DNA of 64,000 nt, taken from positions 255,603,440 through 255,667,439 of the forward strand of contig CM077116.1 of assembly GCA_039619475.1 (NCBI GenBank), in the 5' to 3' direction. Positions within the stretch are counted from its first letter, which is position 1, and each line of letters begins with the position of its first letter. Source of the stretch: Icerya purchasi. Taxonomy: Eukaryota > Arthropoda > Insecta > Hemiptera > Monophlebidae. This document shows positions 1-13,700 of the stretch, piece after piece. The position numbers and the translations under genes are program-made. The notes under the pieces are model-generated. The model made no database searches, was not told the DNA's origin, and saw only the letters and a program-made list of their open reading frames with translations.

Positions 1-141
1 TGCATTTACCTTTATTCATATTTCTTTAACTTTATTTTTCAACCGAAAATAGGTGAATTAGTGTGCTCGAAAATCCAAGAACATATACATATTTCACCTG
101 TAATCGGATAATTTCATCATACTATTCCTTTAGTTTTAATA

Positions 142-175
<34 letters not shown>

Positions 176-2654
176 TTTTTCAAGTTAAAAATCAAACATT
201 TAGGTTTATTTGTAATATAATAATCTTTATTTTTCTTTTCTAAATAAAAATAGATTATTTCGGTTTTCTACAAATTCCGAACATTTAGTGTTAAACTTAT
301 TTTTGTTAATATATAGCTTTTTTATGTTTTCTAATTCTAACGATGGGATATTCCCTCGAAAAGATCTATTGCATGTACAATTAATATTTAATCTCAAGAT
401 GTTTATTATAGTGCCTTCTAATTTTATTATTTTGTTAACTATTTAACAAATAGGATATATTATGAATACACTATGTTTAATTTATTTATAAAAAGGTGTA
501 AATGGCTTTTTTGTTGCAATTTACATACCAGTTGTACACAAGCGACAGAAAGTATTAAAATTAACTACAAATATTATAATTTACAATTAGTTTCGATTCT
601 TATTTACAAATTATTGTTGAAATACGCCACTACGGCTTGGTTCAATTTATAATTTTTGTTAATTTTCTAGAAAAACATATACAGAGTATCATTATCTTGT
701 TTTTATTAAAATTGAAAACACTTGACGCGTATGTTTTCTTCGGTTCATTTCTAAACTAAACTCTTTGAAAATTAAGGCAAAATAACGTGTTGACTACTAA
801 CGCTTATGTCGGGTTTTTTTTTTTTTGTAGAGTGCCATGCGAATATTTTGTTTTAGAAAATATTCGTATATTAAAAAAGAGAAATTAATAATTATACAGT
901 AGTTCTATATAATTTCAGTTATGATCAACGATTATACAATATAAATTATTGTTTTCATATTTTAGAAAACGAACAATATCATTTATTTTTATCTTGAAAT
1001 AGTAGTAATTATCGGTGCCAAGGAAATTAGGAAAATTATCAAATTAAAATTTATTACTTTTCAACGCGCTGTTGTGCGAGTTGTTCGATATTTCAGAATA
1101 TTCATATATCGACAAAATTCTATTTTTTTTTATTTCAAAGGGATGAAGACGGAAGAAAAATAGAACCGCGCCGGTAAAAAAATAACATTATATGTGACAA
1201 ACGCGTGATTTGTTGTTCTTGCAAGGTGCCAGTAATTTCAATTGAAATTATAAATGTGTGTTTATTTATTTATGTTTATGTGTTCATTTTCCCGTGGGTG
1301 TATGTGTGTGTAAGTGCAATTTTGATTGTCTAATACTTTGTTTAAAATTAACTTCTTACCTCATCTCGAGCTTTTCTAACTTAAAAAAAGACTTAAAAAT
1401 ATATACATGTTTACATTTTTGAGGTGAAACTGGTATGTATTTGATCTTTGTAACCCTCGTTAGTCTTGCTGACTGACATTACACGTGATTTCTTTCTCCC
1501 CGATTCAATTTATTGTATATCGTATTTTTCTCCTTTCAGGCCGGATGCTGCTTTTTTTAAACGCGTTAATCTTCGCTAGTTAAAAAATGAGTAAATAATA
1601 ATTTGTTCCCAATTTTCTACTTCATATTAAAATTATAAAATATGGGAAATGTAGAACAAATTCGGTATAATGGTAAGATGGCCCGTTGAACGCGATTTTT
1701 TTTCTTTCACTTTTTGCTACGAACATTCATTTGCGACAGCTAGTTTTCCCCCAAAAAATATAAAGGTTATTAATATTTCGCTTGGATGGTAATTGTTTAG
1801 GGGTGTAAATTTTATTTTATAATAAATTTGCTTCCGTTTACGGTAATGAAAGAAAGCCTAAATTGATTCGAATAACATGTACTTTTGAGTTATGTAAATT
1901 TCGCAGTTGTTAACCCCTTCCGAATTTAAATATAAAGACGAACAAATACCAACAAAGGAGAAAGAAGGCTCGAACTAGATGCTTGAAAGCAGAGCGATTC
2001 TAAGTAACGAACTTTTCAGATAATTGACCGCAAATCGAAAGATTGAGTAATAAAAGAAATTACAGCAGTGAGAGGTCTCTTCAAGGTCCCTGCAGTCAAC
2101 AAGAGAGTCTTTAAAAACACAAATGTGAACGTATATTTTGAAGAAATTACGACACTGTTTGACGATGTGCCCAAAAAGAAAACATTTTGCTCATGTGGGT
2201 GACCAGACGTTGTCTAGGAGTTTAAAAACAGACAAAAATACCAGGAGAGAACTGTTTTACAGAATTTTAATTCGACGGAACGGAAGGGAACTTTACCATC
2301 TTCGGAGGAACAACAAATAGGTCGGATAGAATTAGTGGGAATCGAAAACTCGATCCCTTCCAGAATATCGTCTTCAGAAAAGGCGTAGTGACATTAGTGA
2401 TAATGCTCATTCTATGCAGAGCACTGTTTTAAATATAGGCTTTAGGATCCTACATACACATACGCGCGCATTTATTATTTTTTTGGATTTTAAATTTCAG
2501 TTTTTACCTACTTAAGTTTAATTCATATTTGTATACTGTTTCGCAAAGGAAGAATAACAAAATGGAAACGTCACCTGGAGCAGCGCAAACTCTGTATTAC
2601 TATTTCGTTGTAAAATTAACATAATGCGTACTTTATTAATATTAGATCGGCTAA
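1..2654. other. Intronic sequence upstream of the first visible DGK exon
   Basis: AT-rich sequence with a (TA)n run near 146-171 and many T or A tracts. I looked for the missing exon with the first half of C1-1 and the PH domain and did not find it. A slightly less AT-rich stretch at about 1930-2400 is open in short pieces only and I do not recognise it. Confidence 0.6.
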
Positions 2655-2776
2655 AGGTTGATTCACACACATTCGTGACGTATCAGTAACGTACACGGGA
2701 CGTGACCGGGACGTACGTCGGCCAACGTGAACCACAAGTGATTTGAATTCACACCGGAACGTGTTCTATTCGTGCA

Positions 2777-3101
2777 GTGATCGTGTTACATAGAATGGCA
2801 AATTTTTCAAATGACGAACTTATTACGATTGCTTTAATTTTGGATGAAGAAGAAGAGCAAGTTAAACGTAAAAGAAGAAAATGGGTTCATGAAGCATGGA
2901 AAAAGAGGGGGGTTGAAGGGGAATTCGTAACTCTGTATAAAGAGTTGGCAGAAGATGGATCAAAATTTCACGAATATTTTCGAATGACGGAAAATTCATT
3001 CAATTTATTGTTGAGTAAACTAGCAAGATTACTTTAAAAAAGAAGATACACACACACTGGAGAAGAGCTATCTCTCCTGGAGAAAGACTTCTTGCGGTAA
3101 G
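2777..3101 (+). pseudogene. HARBI1-like transposase N-terminal fragment
   Basis: The open frame runs from an ATG at 2777 and stops at 3035-3037. Similarity to the HARBI1 family continues in another frame to about 3101 (HWRRAISPGERLLAV), so a frameshift near 3036 broke it. The DDE catalytic part is missing. It lies inside the Harbinger element described here. Confidence 0.75.
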
Positions 3102-3723
3102 AGTTCGCAATAATTATGATGTAGATACTCAACATAAGTTAATTAGATCCCCTCAAGTTTTGAACCGATTTTTACTAGATTTTATAATTCTGTATTTTTT
3201 TTAAAAATCTGCTGATAATGTAAGAGACACAATTATTCCGCTGCTTTTCCGTTGAATATTGTGTATTTACCGAAAATTTTTATTCAATATAACGGGCGTC
3301 AATGGCACATCACGGCATACCACGACCGGAATAACTCTACCGTGCAGAGCAATTAGGCTTTTTAGAATTAAAAAAAAGCATATATAAGAAAATTCGCGCA
3401 AGGAGTTTAAACCAAAAAAAAAAAATATGAAAATTAATTTCATAACATATCATTTGAACAATCTTCTCATACATTCTCACATTTACACGACCGAATTTTT
3501 TAGAACATTCTAAACTATTTAGGGCGGTGTTTGTCCTGCCTATCCGTTATGGCGTTCCAGCCACGATAGGGTCGACGAGAAAATAACATTTATTGTAAAT
3601 AATAAATGATGAAATAGTTTAAAATACAGGCGAGAGAATTATGTTGAAAATATATATAAATTTATATTTGTTTTTTTGTAATAATTTGTGAGTATAGTAG
3701 TGTAAATGATTGAAAAAACCGAA

Positions 3724-3784
3724 ACTGGCCAAATGAACTGTATTTGTTCAGGCCAATAAAAAAAAAAAAAAAAAAAAAAAAAAA
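3724..3784 (+). repeat. Short A-tailed insertion inside the Harbinger element
   Basis: About 35 bp followed by roughly 27 A residues sits between two copies of AAACCGAA (about 3717-3724 and 3781-3788). A tail plus flanking repeat is what retroposition leaves. The A-rich target makes the duplication length uncertain. Confidence 0.4.
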
Positions 3785-4576
3785 CCGAATTTAGATGTGT
3801 ATGTATAATCATGTTTTGTTAATCAGTGTACGTTTTTTTATGCAGCTGCTTCATTTTAAATCGTTGTCGTGTATAATTCAGAGATATAGATATATAAGAA
3901 AGTTTGTTCAGATATTTTTTTGTGAGTGAGTAAAAATAATTTCCGGAAGACCGAGGGATTCTCGACAAGAATAGAAATAAAAAAAAAAGTAAATTATTTT
4001 ATAACACAACCGACTCTCTCTCCGCGAACTGATAACGTTATACCATTTTTCCGTTTTTTTTTACAATTTCTCACGCCTCGACATAGCTTGCCTGCACCAC
4101 CCGCGCACACAACACCAAATCGGCATATTTTCACACATCATTCAACACACTACGAACCCGATCGCCACCTTGACGCCGAACAAATTTTTATACTCTGTGT
4201 CCATATACCGTCCATCAGATTGATCATAAAGCACAGTATAATTACGATCAATTTTTCGTCATTCATCATTAAGAACCAACTCGTTCCGCAATAGAAAACA
4301 CAAGAAATGCCGTCGTCATCACGTCGTGAAAACGTAAAAATATCGTCGCGAATCACTGTGAGATCACGTCACGTTTCTTCACGACGAGAGTACTTGTCGG
4401 CGCCGTCCCGGTCTCGCACCGAACGTGTGTGAATAGCGCTATCTAACTTTGCAACGAGAAATGTAGTTTTTCGCCGGCGACAATCTCGTTACGAACACGT
4501 CACTGACACATCACGAATGTGTGCGAATCGACCCTAATTCTACTTTTTTACTATTTAATCGGAATTAAAATTTCAG

Positions 4577-4713
4577 GAGTCACTTCGCACGGGTTGAACT
4601 GCGAAATTTGTAAACATAAGGTGCATAAAAGGTGCGCACCGAAAGCTATTAATAACTGCAAATGGACCACTTTATCCAGCGTTGGTAAAGATATTATAGA
4701 AGACAAACACGGG
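4577..4713 (+). CDS. DGKH: DGK exon A: second half of C1 domain 1
   Basis: The exon follows a TTTCAG acceptor and ends before a GTTAGT donor. It starts with two bases of a split Gly codon and ends in phase 0. It encodes the C-x2-C-x4-H-x2-C-x7-C half of a C1 zinc finger (residues [12 protein letters not shown] then C), followed by [17 protein letters not shown], which is strongly conserved in DGK delta/eta. The first zinc-binding half must be in an exon left of the window, so the preceding intron is longer than 4.5 kb. The acceptor lies 42 bp after a Harbinger element. Confidence 0.95.
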
Positions 4714-7700
4714 GTTAGTATATTGCACTAGTAATTTTTACCTGATCTATTTACTTTCGCAAACATGATAATTACTAAGAGACACTAAAGCATATAGCCT
4801 ATTCGTAATTAATTAATTAAAATATTGAATAAGGTAAAAAATTGGGTATTTTTTGCTTATGCAAATCTTTGAAATTAACTACGACATCCTGCTTGCTTTA
4901 AGTGATGCATATCGTTATTTTAATTTTAAAATATCAACTAATATATAAGGATTTAAATAGAAAGTTTCTGACGCGCAAAGAAAGTAATTCCATCGTAAAT
5001 ATAATAACTACGGTAATCGAGAATTGACGAAGAAACATTAAAACAAACTGCGTAAAATTTTTTTGGAGAAACTGTAATGAAAGTTGATAAATAGAGATAA
5101 TGCAAAACAAAATGTACTCTGTTCATAGAGTATAATTAATAAAGACATATAAATCTTCGACTAATTTTGGATTAAAATGTCGATGTCTACGGTGACGACG
5201 AAGTTACAGCGTATACGGAAATAAACAGCGATAAAATCGAGTAAATGGAAGTCAATAAAAATTACGACACAAGATTAATTAAACATTAAACTATTAATTA
5301 AACACTAAGTAAACGGATCGTTATTTAAAATGATATTTTTAAATTTATTAATTTTGTGAAATTCAGTTTCGTCTTTAATATTTCTGTTAATTCGGAGTAC
5401 TCCTCTAATATGAAATGTGTTTAGCTAAACGTAGATTTCTAATCTCCCTACATTGTAAAACATAAATACGTTCACTTTATTTCAAAGTAAATAATTGCGT
5501 TTTTTAATTAATATAAATTTTTTTACTAGTTTGCAAATAAATTTATATTTTTTCTCCAGGATTATCGTATATATTGGTGGAATTTATTAAACTATTAATA
5601 TTGATTAGTTCTCATTGTACGTTACTATTTTGATATGAAAGAGTTTTATTACATTTAAGTGGTTTTGTAATTTAATAAATAAATGTATATATGTTTAAAC
5701 TTTAGCCGTTTACTTTTACATTCATTGTATTTTAATTAATTGTCTGTAGCAATGTGTTTTGTTAATTTAATTTCTTATTACCGTCTAATGTATGCGGCGG
5801 TATTTACTAATCTGTAAACATAAACTAATAAAAATGGCGTTTTATGAGTTTTAGTATGGTTGTAGAATTGATTAGTAACAATATGGGTTTATGAATTTTT
5901 GTTGAAAATATTACATTATAATTGATTATTATTGATAGTTATTAGTAAGATCGAAGTAACTGATTTTATTGTTTCTGATTTACTTAGTGCTTTGTAGATT
6001 ATAATTGATGGAATTTAATGAAGTTAAAAAGTTATGACTGTAATCATCGGCATTAAAAATATATAAAATATATCGTCAGTATATCTTGTATAAAATGATA
6101 TATATTCTCTGAAACGCTCATAAACACCCACGTTAGCTGATATGGACACATAACAAAAAACACTTTTACGTCAATTAGATGGACATAAGAAATTAAATTT
6201 AATAAAACACAAATGCAATGAAAATACAGTTGAATAGTTCACTTATGTAAATACTCAAAATGATGAGAAAAAATTTAAAAACAAATAGCTAAAGTTCACA
6301 AATATATATATCCATTTATAATATTTATCAAATTACAAAAAAAAAAAAAAAAACTAATTCTAATCAAAATAATAATAGCACATACAATAAAGTAATATTG
6401 ATAGATTGATTAATAAATGTAATATATATAATAATCCAGTAAGAAGTGTACAAATTTATTTCAAAAGTTTATGTTGCTCAAACGACGAAGTTTTTGTTAT
6501 ATATGTAGAATAGCGGTGTTTATTAAATTTATATATAAATTAAATTTAATAATTTATTTATAACAGAATATTCTAATGCCGCATCAATGGATGGAAGGAA
6601 ATTTACCAGTTTCCGCTAAGTGCGCGGTATGTGAAAAGACTTGTGGTTCTGTTTTGAGGTGATTATTAATTTGAATTATTATTTCTTAAATGGATTATCG
6701 TATTGTTAGAAAATGATTACGTTTTGTATGATTCGGTAATATGTAAAAGGCGGATAAAAAATTGTATTTCGCCATCACAAATTTCTGGAAGATGCAAAAT
6801 TTTAAATATTTTAACTAGAATGCGTAAATAATTCTGAGCACAGATAAAATGGAATAGGATTAGGCTGCATCGAATTTTATCCTTTAAAGGATAAATTTCG
6901 TATATAAGACCTGCTTTTCGTTTTTTTTTTTGAGAAATATAAATGGATGGTATGTATTGAAATTTTCAGCATTTATTATTCACGATACGAGATGTTTTTT
7001 TGTTGTTTTTTTTTTTAACCCAAAATTATCGTAAAAATTGACTTACCAATTTTGAGTCATCAGTGCCCAGACTGCAAAAGTAATCTGAAATCGAAATTTC
7101 AAGAGCATTTCGGTAGTTTTTGTAAAAATGCACATAACGTGAACTTGAAATATAATTAGAAATCGTAAAATTGTCAAAATGACAAACAAAGAAGAAAACA
7201 TTGTTTTAATAATTATATTGAGTACTCTTTTCTCTTTGTTAATTTCAGCTTTTTCACTCTACCATTTATTTTATTATTATTATTATTATTATTATTGCTG
7301 TTATTTAAGGATCCGCCATGCCATTATCAAAATACAAAAAGAAACTGCAGAATTTTCTTTTTATAGCAGACCTTTGCAACAACTATGGTCGTCGTGGTTC
7401 ACACGACCCACGAATGCCGAAATAAAATAAGTAAAACAATAAGTTGGCCATATCGTGACCGAAGTGCCACGAGCACTCGATCACGACTGAACAACAAAAA
7501 TTAGGAAGTAAGCAATGAAAAATGTAGTAGCACAGTGTTGTTTTGTAGCTGGGATCTAATAATACTTTATTTTATTTACATTATTTGTTTAATTTCCTTT
7601 TCTTCTCTCTTTTTTTTTTTTTAAATGTAGATTATTATTATTTATTTTACAATCTCAAATTCCTTTGCACGGTTACATCTAACTGCACCAGTACTATCCA

Positions 7701-10700
7701 TGAACTTTAAATAAAAATCCCATTCCTTCTAATAAATGTAAATATTATTATTAACGCACGATTACCCGAAGCGAGTAAGGGAAAAATACAGTAAGGAGGA
7801 AACAGACCGCAGGACTTCAAATCCTCCAAAGGAAAGACTCTGTATCCAGCTAACGCCTAAACTGTGCTAACATGTTCATTACAGTTGGAATGTAGAGGGG
7901 TTCCAACCCCAAAATTTAGTCGCACTCTATTATACCCAGTACGAAGTCTACAGGTAGTAGTTATACAAACCTTCGCACTAAACTATCCGGAATAATAGAG
8001 ACATTGTAATATTAGGGTATAACTGGAAGAGTCGACTGGACTAAATTAAGCGAGTTATGTTTTATGTGCCGTATGGCACGATCATGATGACTGGCGGTAC
8101 GTTACCTGCGCTATTCGTAAGAACGTCTCTTTAGTTTAACGCGGCTATCAAAAATTTTAACAACAGCATGCGAATTTATACTGGATTATTTTACAGTTTT
8201 TTATGTAGTTATAAATTTGAAATTTTTCAATTCATTTTTCCTCGAGTGACATCTGTTTATTTGTTACGCTTTAATGTTTTATAATTCATTCTAGTTTTAT
8301 GTAAATTCCTTAATTGTTTTTCTTATTATTATTATTTTGTTTGACAATTTGTAACCAATTCTCGTTACGTTCTTGTTCATTAAGGACCTGTAACATGACT
8401 CTTCAAAATATTAGGACAGTTACTCATCATTACTTCACTGATATTGCTAGAAAATTCAAAATAAATCCGTTGTATTCTCCCAAACGTGTGCTCTCACTTG
8501 CCCAGCTCTTTCCAAACATCTGCTTCCGTACGAAAATGTAAGTAAAATCAAAAGCAGCTAAAAGACCGTGCGTCGTCTGTTTCATTACAACTGTTTAAGT
8601 TTTGTTTGGAAAAATCGTAGCTTCTAATAATTTTCCTTTTATTCGTTAATAACAGTTTAAGAAAGGGGAAAAAAATGTCAATTCTCCTCAAGATAAGTTG
8701 CTAATCTTTTTCCGGATGCATTTTTCATAATGAGTGCATTTCTCGAGTAATTATAATATGAGCCAAATATGGAAAATAAGTGTGTACTTGATCGTTTTAT
8801 AGTTTACAGTTATGAGGTTTAAAAATCTTTCCATCTTTTAAAACGGTAAGCATCTTTTTTAAAATCATTTCTGATATTCGCTTTTGTCTTAAAAGTTTTC
8901 CGAATATCCTTGATAATTCTCGAATTCAATGCTTATACATACTTTCAATTCTACAAGCGAAGTTTACAAATAGCATAACGAAAAGTCGATCTCATAATAT
9001 TTTAAGGCTTAATGGTGAGACACATTTTTTTAGCTTCATTTTAAACAATTGCATCGTTATGAAATCATTTAAAAAAGGTTCCTTGACAGTAATTTTCTTC
9101 GTAATAGTATTTAATACCGCAAAAAGAAAAACGTACCGAAAATACGGTGTTAAGGTTACGGTTAGCTAACCTTATTCGGGTCCAAAAGCAATTGCAGAAG
9201 CTCGTTTCCGAGAACAGTTGACAGTCACCGTGGGACTATCATATCGGTTGTTCCGCCGGAAAGTGGCCCCAACCACCGTAATAGCGCAAATAGTGAGGCA
9301 TATTAACATACATAGAACTGAAGTCGAGGCGAACGACTTACAGGTGAACAGACAGGCACGGTTAGCTGTATTGCTATATTCTACACACTGTCCTGGGGAA
9401 CCTGGCCGAACCGCGATTCAGGGACCTCGGGAACTAGGAAACTAGCTGGCAATTTTGGTAATGAGCGCGAATGAGTTCAGCCAGTACCAAGTTGTTATGC
9501 AATTGTACACCGTATGCTCTTGTAAGACACAACATCCCGGTGAAACTGCTAAACAAATGAAAGATTAATTCGCAGTGATTCGTATGTATGTTCAATAATT
9601 ATCTGGCGGCGGGGCACTTACTTACTATTTGGAAGGTCGTCGAAGTGCGTCCGATTTTAAAATTAGTAAATAGAGAGTCGCAAGTTACACAGACCTTTAA
9701 ACTCGCTTCCGGTAGTGAAAAGATGACTTAAGGTACTTACGCTCGGATGCACGAAGGCCGTCCTATTTAGTATCGCAGGCAGTTCGGTTTCCGTTCTGGG
9801 CTAGGCACTGACAATTATACTGGAGTGTTTGACATGGCCGGCTGAGATGAAATAATGAACAAAGTGCATGAAATATACTCGCGTTAGTCGTGAGTTATTT
9901 CAGCGACCGGCGAACGCAGCTCATCTCGGAAGAAAGACGATAAGTTTGAAGTGGCTGAACAGAGGTTGTTAGAAGGAGTCTCATGTCAAGTCTGTTGTGT
10001 GCCTCCTCCTATTCAACACGTTTCTCAGACTGAGTTGGCCTAAAAGGGCGCTCGTCTAATAGTATATGCGGACGATGTAGTGATCTGGTAAGTGCTAACT
10101 CCCTTGGAGAGTTATGCGAAACTGTTGACCGTTGTTTGTGGTTAGCTAATCGATAGGCTATCAAAAACAGTTTGGCGTTCCGTGCCGCAAAGTCCGTTGC
10201 GGTCTTGCTCAAGGGCAGACTCGACTGAAAGTCCTTCTTTACGATAGGGGGTAGCGAATTTTGACTTAGGAAAACGGCGAAGTACTTTGGTATTATCCTT
10301 AGACCATGGCCGAGAATAACCGATGACCGCAATATTCGGTATATCGCTGCTAAGGCGAAGGCCGCTTTGCACTTCATCGCGATGGTGGCGCGGATAGAGT
10401 GAGGCTCTAGCTATAGCGTGACCCAATTATGTATAAGATACGGTCGAAATCATAGTATCTTTTGCATGACGGCTTCATGTCGGTAAGCATCTTCGTCATT
10501 TGATACGGGTGGCGCAAAGACCTGCGCTTTTCGCATCGTGTAGAAGCTATCGGGCGATATCGACCGAGGTCCCGTTTGTCATCGCGAGAGAAGAAACTAT
10601 CTGATACGGAAAATAGCGACACTCTGCCGATTATAGAAGAAGTACGCCGTAGGAAATGCCGTTTTCCACCTGAGAGAATTCTCCGGCTAGGCGGTATTGA

Positions 10701-13700
10701 AGGAGTGGAACGATGAATGGTGTACGTCCGGCATAAAACGGTGCACATATACATTCTGGATGTTTAGACCCAAATGGAAAAGTCGTGTCTGGTGTCGATA
10801 GAGCATTTTATTCGAATGGCCACTAAACACAGCCCCTTCGGGAGCTATCTTTAGAAGTTTGACTTAAATAGAACTCAAGTCATGCATTTGCTGAGTTCGT
10901 GGCGGGACATCTAATTGTATATGGTGGCTCTGGAGATGATCCGTCAAATAATCGTTCAGCGGTAGCTGGGAAGACCTGACGATTCTGTAGCTTGGCTGCA
11001 GAACGGACGGACATACCGACATGCCTCGCTTTTGCTTGGATTAATATGGAGCGCACCATAGCCGTGTACTAAAGCATTATGTAGTAGGTATGTGTTTGAA
11101 ACACACGGTGGCATCTTAGTTGGGTGGAGGTGGGTAATATAAACTATGCTTTGTTCGTTAATACTGGCAGTGGATCCCTGAGATTATTCACAATTTTTCA
11201 TTTAGTTATCCGTCTGAGATGTAAATACGATTTATTTTTTAAAGCACTCATACTGTTGAACGTGTGTTAAAAAAAGTACAAATTTTGGTAAAGTTTTCAT
11301 TGCATATCCTCCTATTCTGTTATATCGTTAACTCTTTTGGTTTAATGTTTCTGAATGTGAGAATTTTGCTGTTAATTTAGTTCACAAATAGTTTATAACG
11401 TTTGTTAAAGTAATGTGTTTATATTGTTTTTATTTTTTTCGATATTAGTTGCTACTTAAAATTTTAAATAGACGTTTAAACTTTTCCTACCTTGATTTAC
11501 TTCAGCTGTTTTTCCTAATTATCTAATCATCTTCATATTGCAATATTTTCGAATTCTTTATTTCCTCGTGACTGAATGTTAAAACTTTTTTTTTTTTTTT
11601 TTTTTTTGCTAATCTATACCTAACCCGTTGGGCTATCACTAGATTCGGTTGCATACTGTAAACACTTGAACGGTCCTCGCCCACTAACGTAGGACTCAAA
11701 CTTATTTTAAGCACTTAAGTCGAATGACTTCTTCCTTCGCAACCGACATGTCTCCGTCGGATTATTCAGTAACGCTACCGCTAGTACGTTCGTATGAATT
11801 TTTGAAGTCTTCAATGTGTCTTGCTGCTGATTTAGCAATAACCTCCTTTATGTAAGGAGTGTTAAGATTTTTTAAAATTAGTAATCCAAGTCACCAACAT
11901 TCGGTTTTTTTTCGGTTTATCTTGAATCATTTTATCGTCGGTTTCTAAAATAGGCTTGTAGAATATAATATAAACAATCTGAATCATTTTTGTCGTTATA
12001 TTTTTTTTATGTTTATAACAAATATAATCTTATCTTAACGTACCAGTAAAACCAATAGTACCCGATTGCGGAGTGGCTACTAGGACGTTTAGACAACCAG
12101 TTTAATATTCTGAATTGGTATTAAAACTACAAATAACCGTTTTATTCATGTATGAGGCAGATGACGCTGTGTTACAACATAGCTTTATATGTGCGAAGGT
12201 CAGCGTAAACGAATATGTATACTTGGTTCTAATTGTAGAACTATAATAAATAATGATTAGATTACAATCTACACATAATATTTTCACATAGAACTGACAT
12301 AAACATTTTGTGTGTACGAATATATAGGTAGATAAACGCGTTAAATCGGAATCGAAAACCTCCGACTATGACGATGAACTAAGATTAGAAAACTATTTGA
12401 TGAAGGGAGTAAACCATGATCAACCCAACAGCCTTTTAGCTTTATATGTAGATTAGTTACCAATAAAATTGCCGAGTATTGTATTGAAATATCAGCTAAG
12501 ATAAAATGGTACATGGTCAAGTGCAGATCTTATGCTGTAGAATTTTATAAAATGGAAATTTATTTGTACTGATCTTTAGCGAGCTCAACTATTGAATTGT
12601 TAAAAGTGAAAACCACTCATTTTAAATTATTATCACTTTACTGTAATTTCCGATAATCTATTCGCTTTTCGAGGTTAAAAGATTAATTTTCTTACGGAAA
12701 TATGACAACCTTGCTAAATAGTAGATTAACAATATGATCCGGTAAGTTTCGTGATAATCACGAATCTTCCACAGAAACTTAAGACCTTACCGATATTAAT
12801 TTGTTTTAAAACGCCTATTCCTAATCGTATACATGTATTAAAATAATCCGATGAAGATAACTTTAAATACAACAAATAGAAGAATAGGGCAGGCAATTCT
12901 CACTTTCATATTTCTTAATATATATGTATATGTATATATATATATTCATTTTTTTTCTTCTTTGCATACCAGAAAATCTTACCTAATGAAGCAAAGGTCG
13001 TTTTCTAATATTCGGCATCGTTCCTTACATTTTTTTCTCTAATTTTAATAAATCTTTTAGAACTATTCTAAGAGCTATATAATTGATTTTATTTGATAAA
13101 TTTTAAAAATTCAGGTTACAAGACTGGCGTTGTTTGTGGTGTCGCGCTACCGTACATACTGCTTGCCGACCAAAACATCCAATAATTTGTCCGTTAGGCT
13201 CAAATCGAGTTAGTGTAGTTCCTCCCACAGCTATTCACAGTATAGGCAAGTGAAATGAATACATTTAAGTCAAATATAAATACACGTAGACTACTGCAAT
13301 TTCTCCCTTTATTTAAAATATTTAGTATTCATCTTAAATTTATTTGCTTTAGGTGTGGACGATGCTTGGGAAGCTATAAGACCTCATGGCTGTTCTCCAT
13401 TATTAGTTTTTGTCAATTCGAAATCCGGTGACAATCAAGGAGTAAAGTTCCTAAGGCGTTTCAGACAAATCTTGAATCCTGCACAAGTGTTTGACCTTAT
13501 AACTCACGGACCAGGTTTAGGGTAAATTCATATATTTATTTATTCATTCTACTAAATTAGTTTTTTCTCTCGTATTTATTGTATATATGTATAAATTTTT
13601 AATTTTTTTTTATTTTCAGTGGATTGAAAATTAATTATACACATTATTTTAAATAAATAATATATAAAAAAAAAAAAAAAACTGAAAAATTGCCATATTA

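Larger units (their letters stand above)
2655..4534 (+). mobile_element. PIF/Harbinger DNA transposon, degenerate
   Basis: Both ends carry matching inverted repeats. The left end begins AGGTTGATTCACACACATTC and the right end, read inward, begins GGGTCGATTCGCACACATTC; the match continues to about 40 bp. Both are flanked by TAA (2652-2654 and 4535-4537), the 3-bp target duplication typical of this superfamily. Near the left end, 2777-3037 encodes a HARBI1-like N-terminus (SNDELITIALILDEEEE, then FHEYFRMTENSFNLLLSKLA). After a frameshift it continues near 3040 with HWRRAISPGERLLAVRVR. The rest of the nuclease is not recognisable, so the copy is dead. The right end stops 42 bp before a DGK exon. 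Confidence 0.85.

Noticed and set aside
4150..4356. Minus-strand open stretch near the right end of the Harbinger element
   Set aside because: It could be the second (Myb-like) protein of such elements, but I see no Myb/SANT motif and it is short.
1..4576. PH domain or start codon of the DGK gene
   Set aside because: I found no stretch resembling a PH domain or the HARPTYCNVC part of C1-1, so these exons must lie outside the window.
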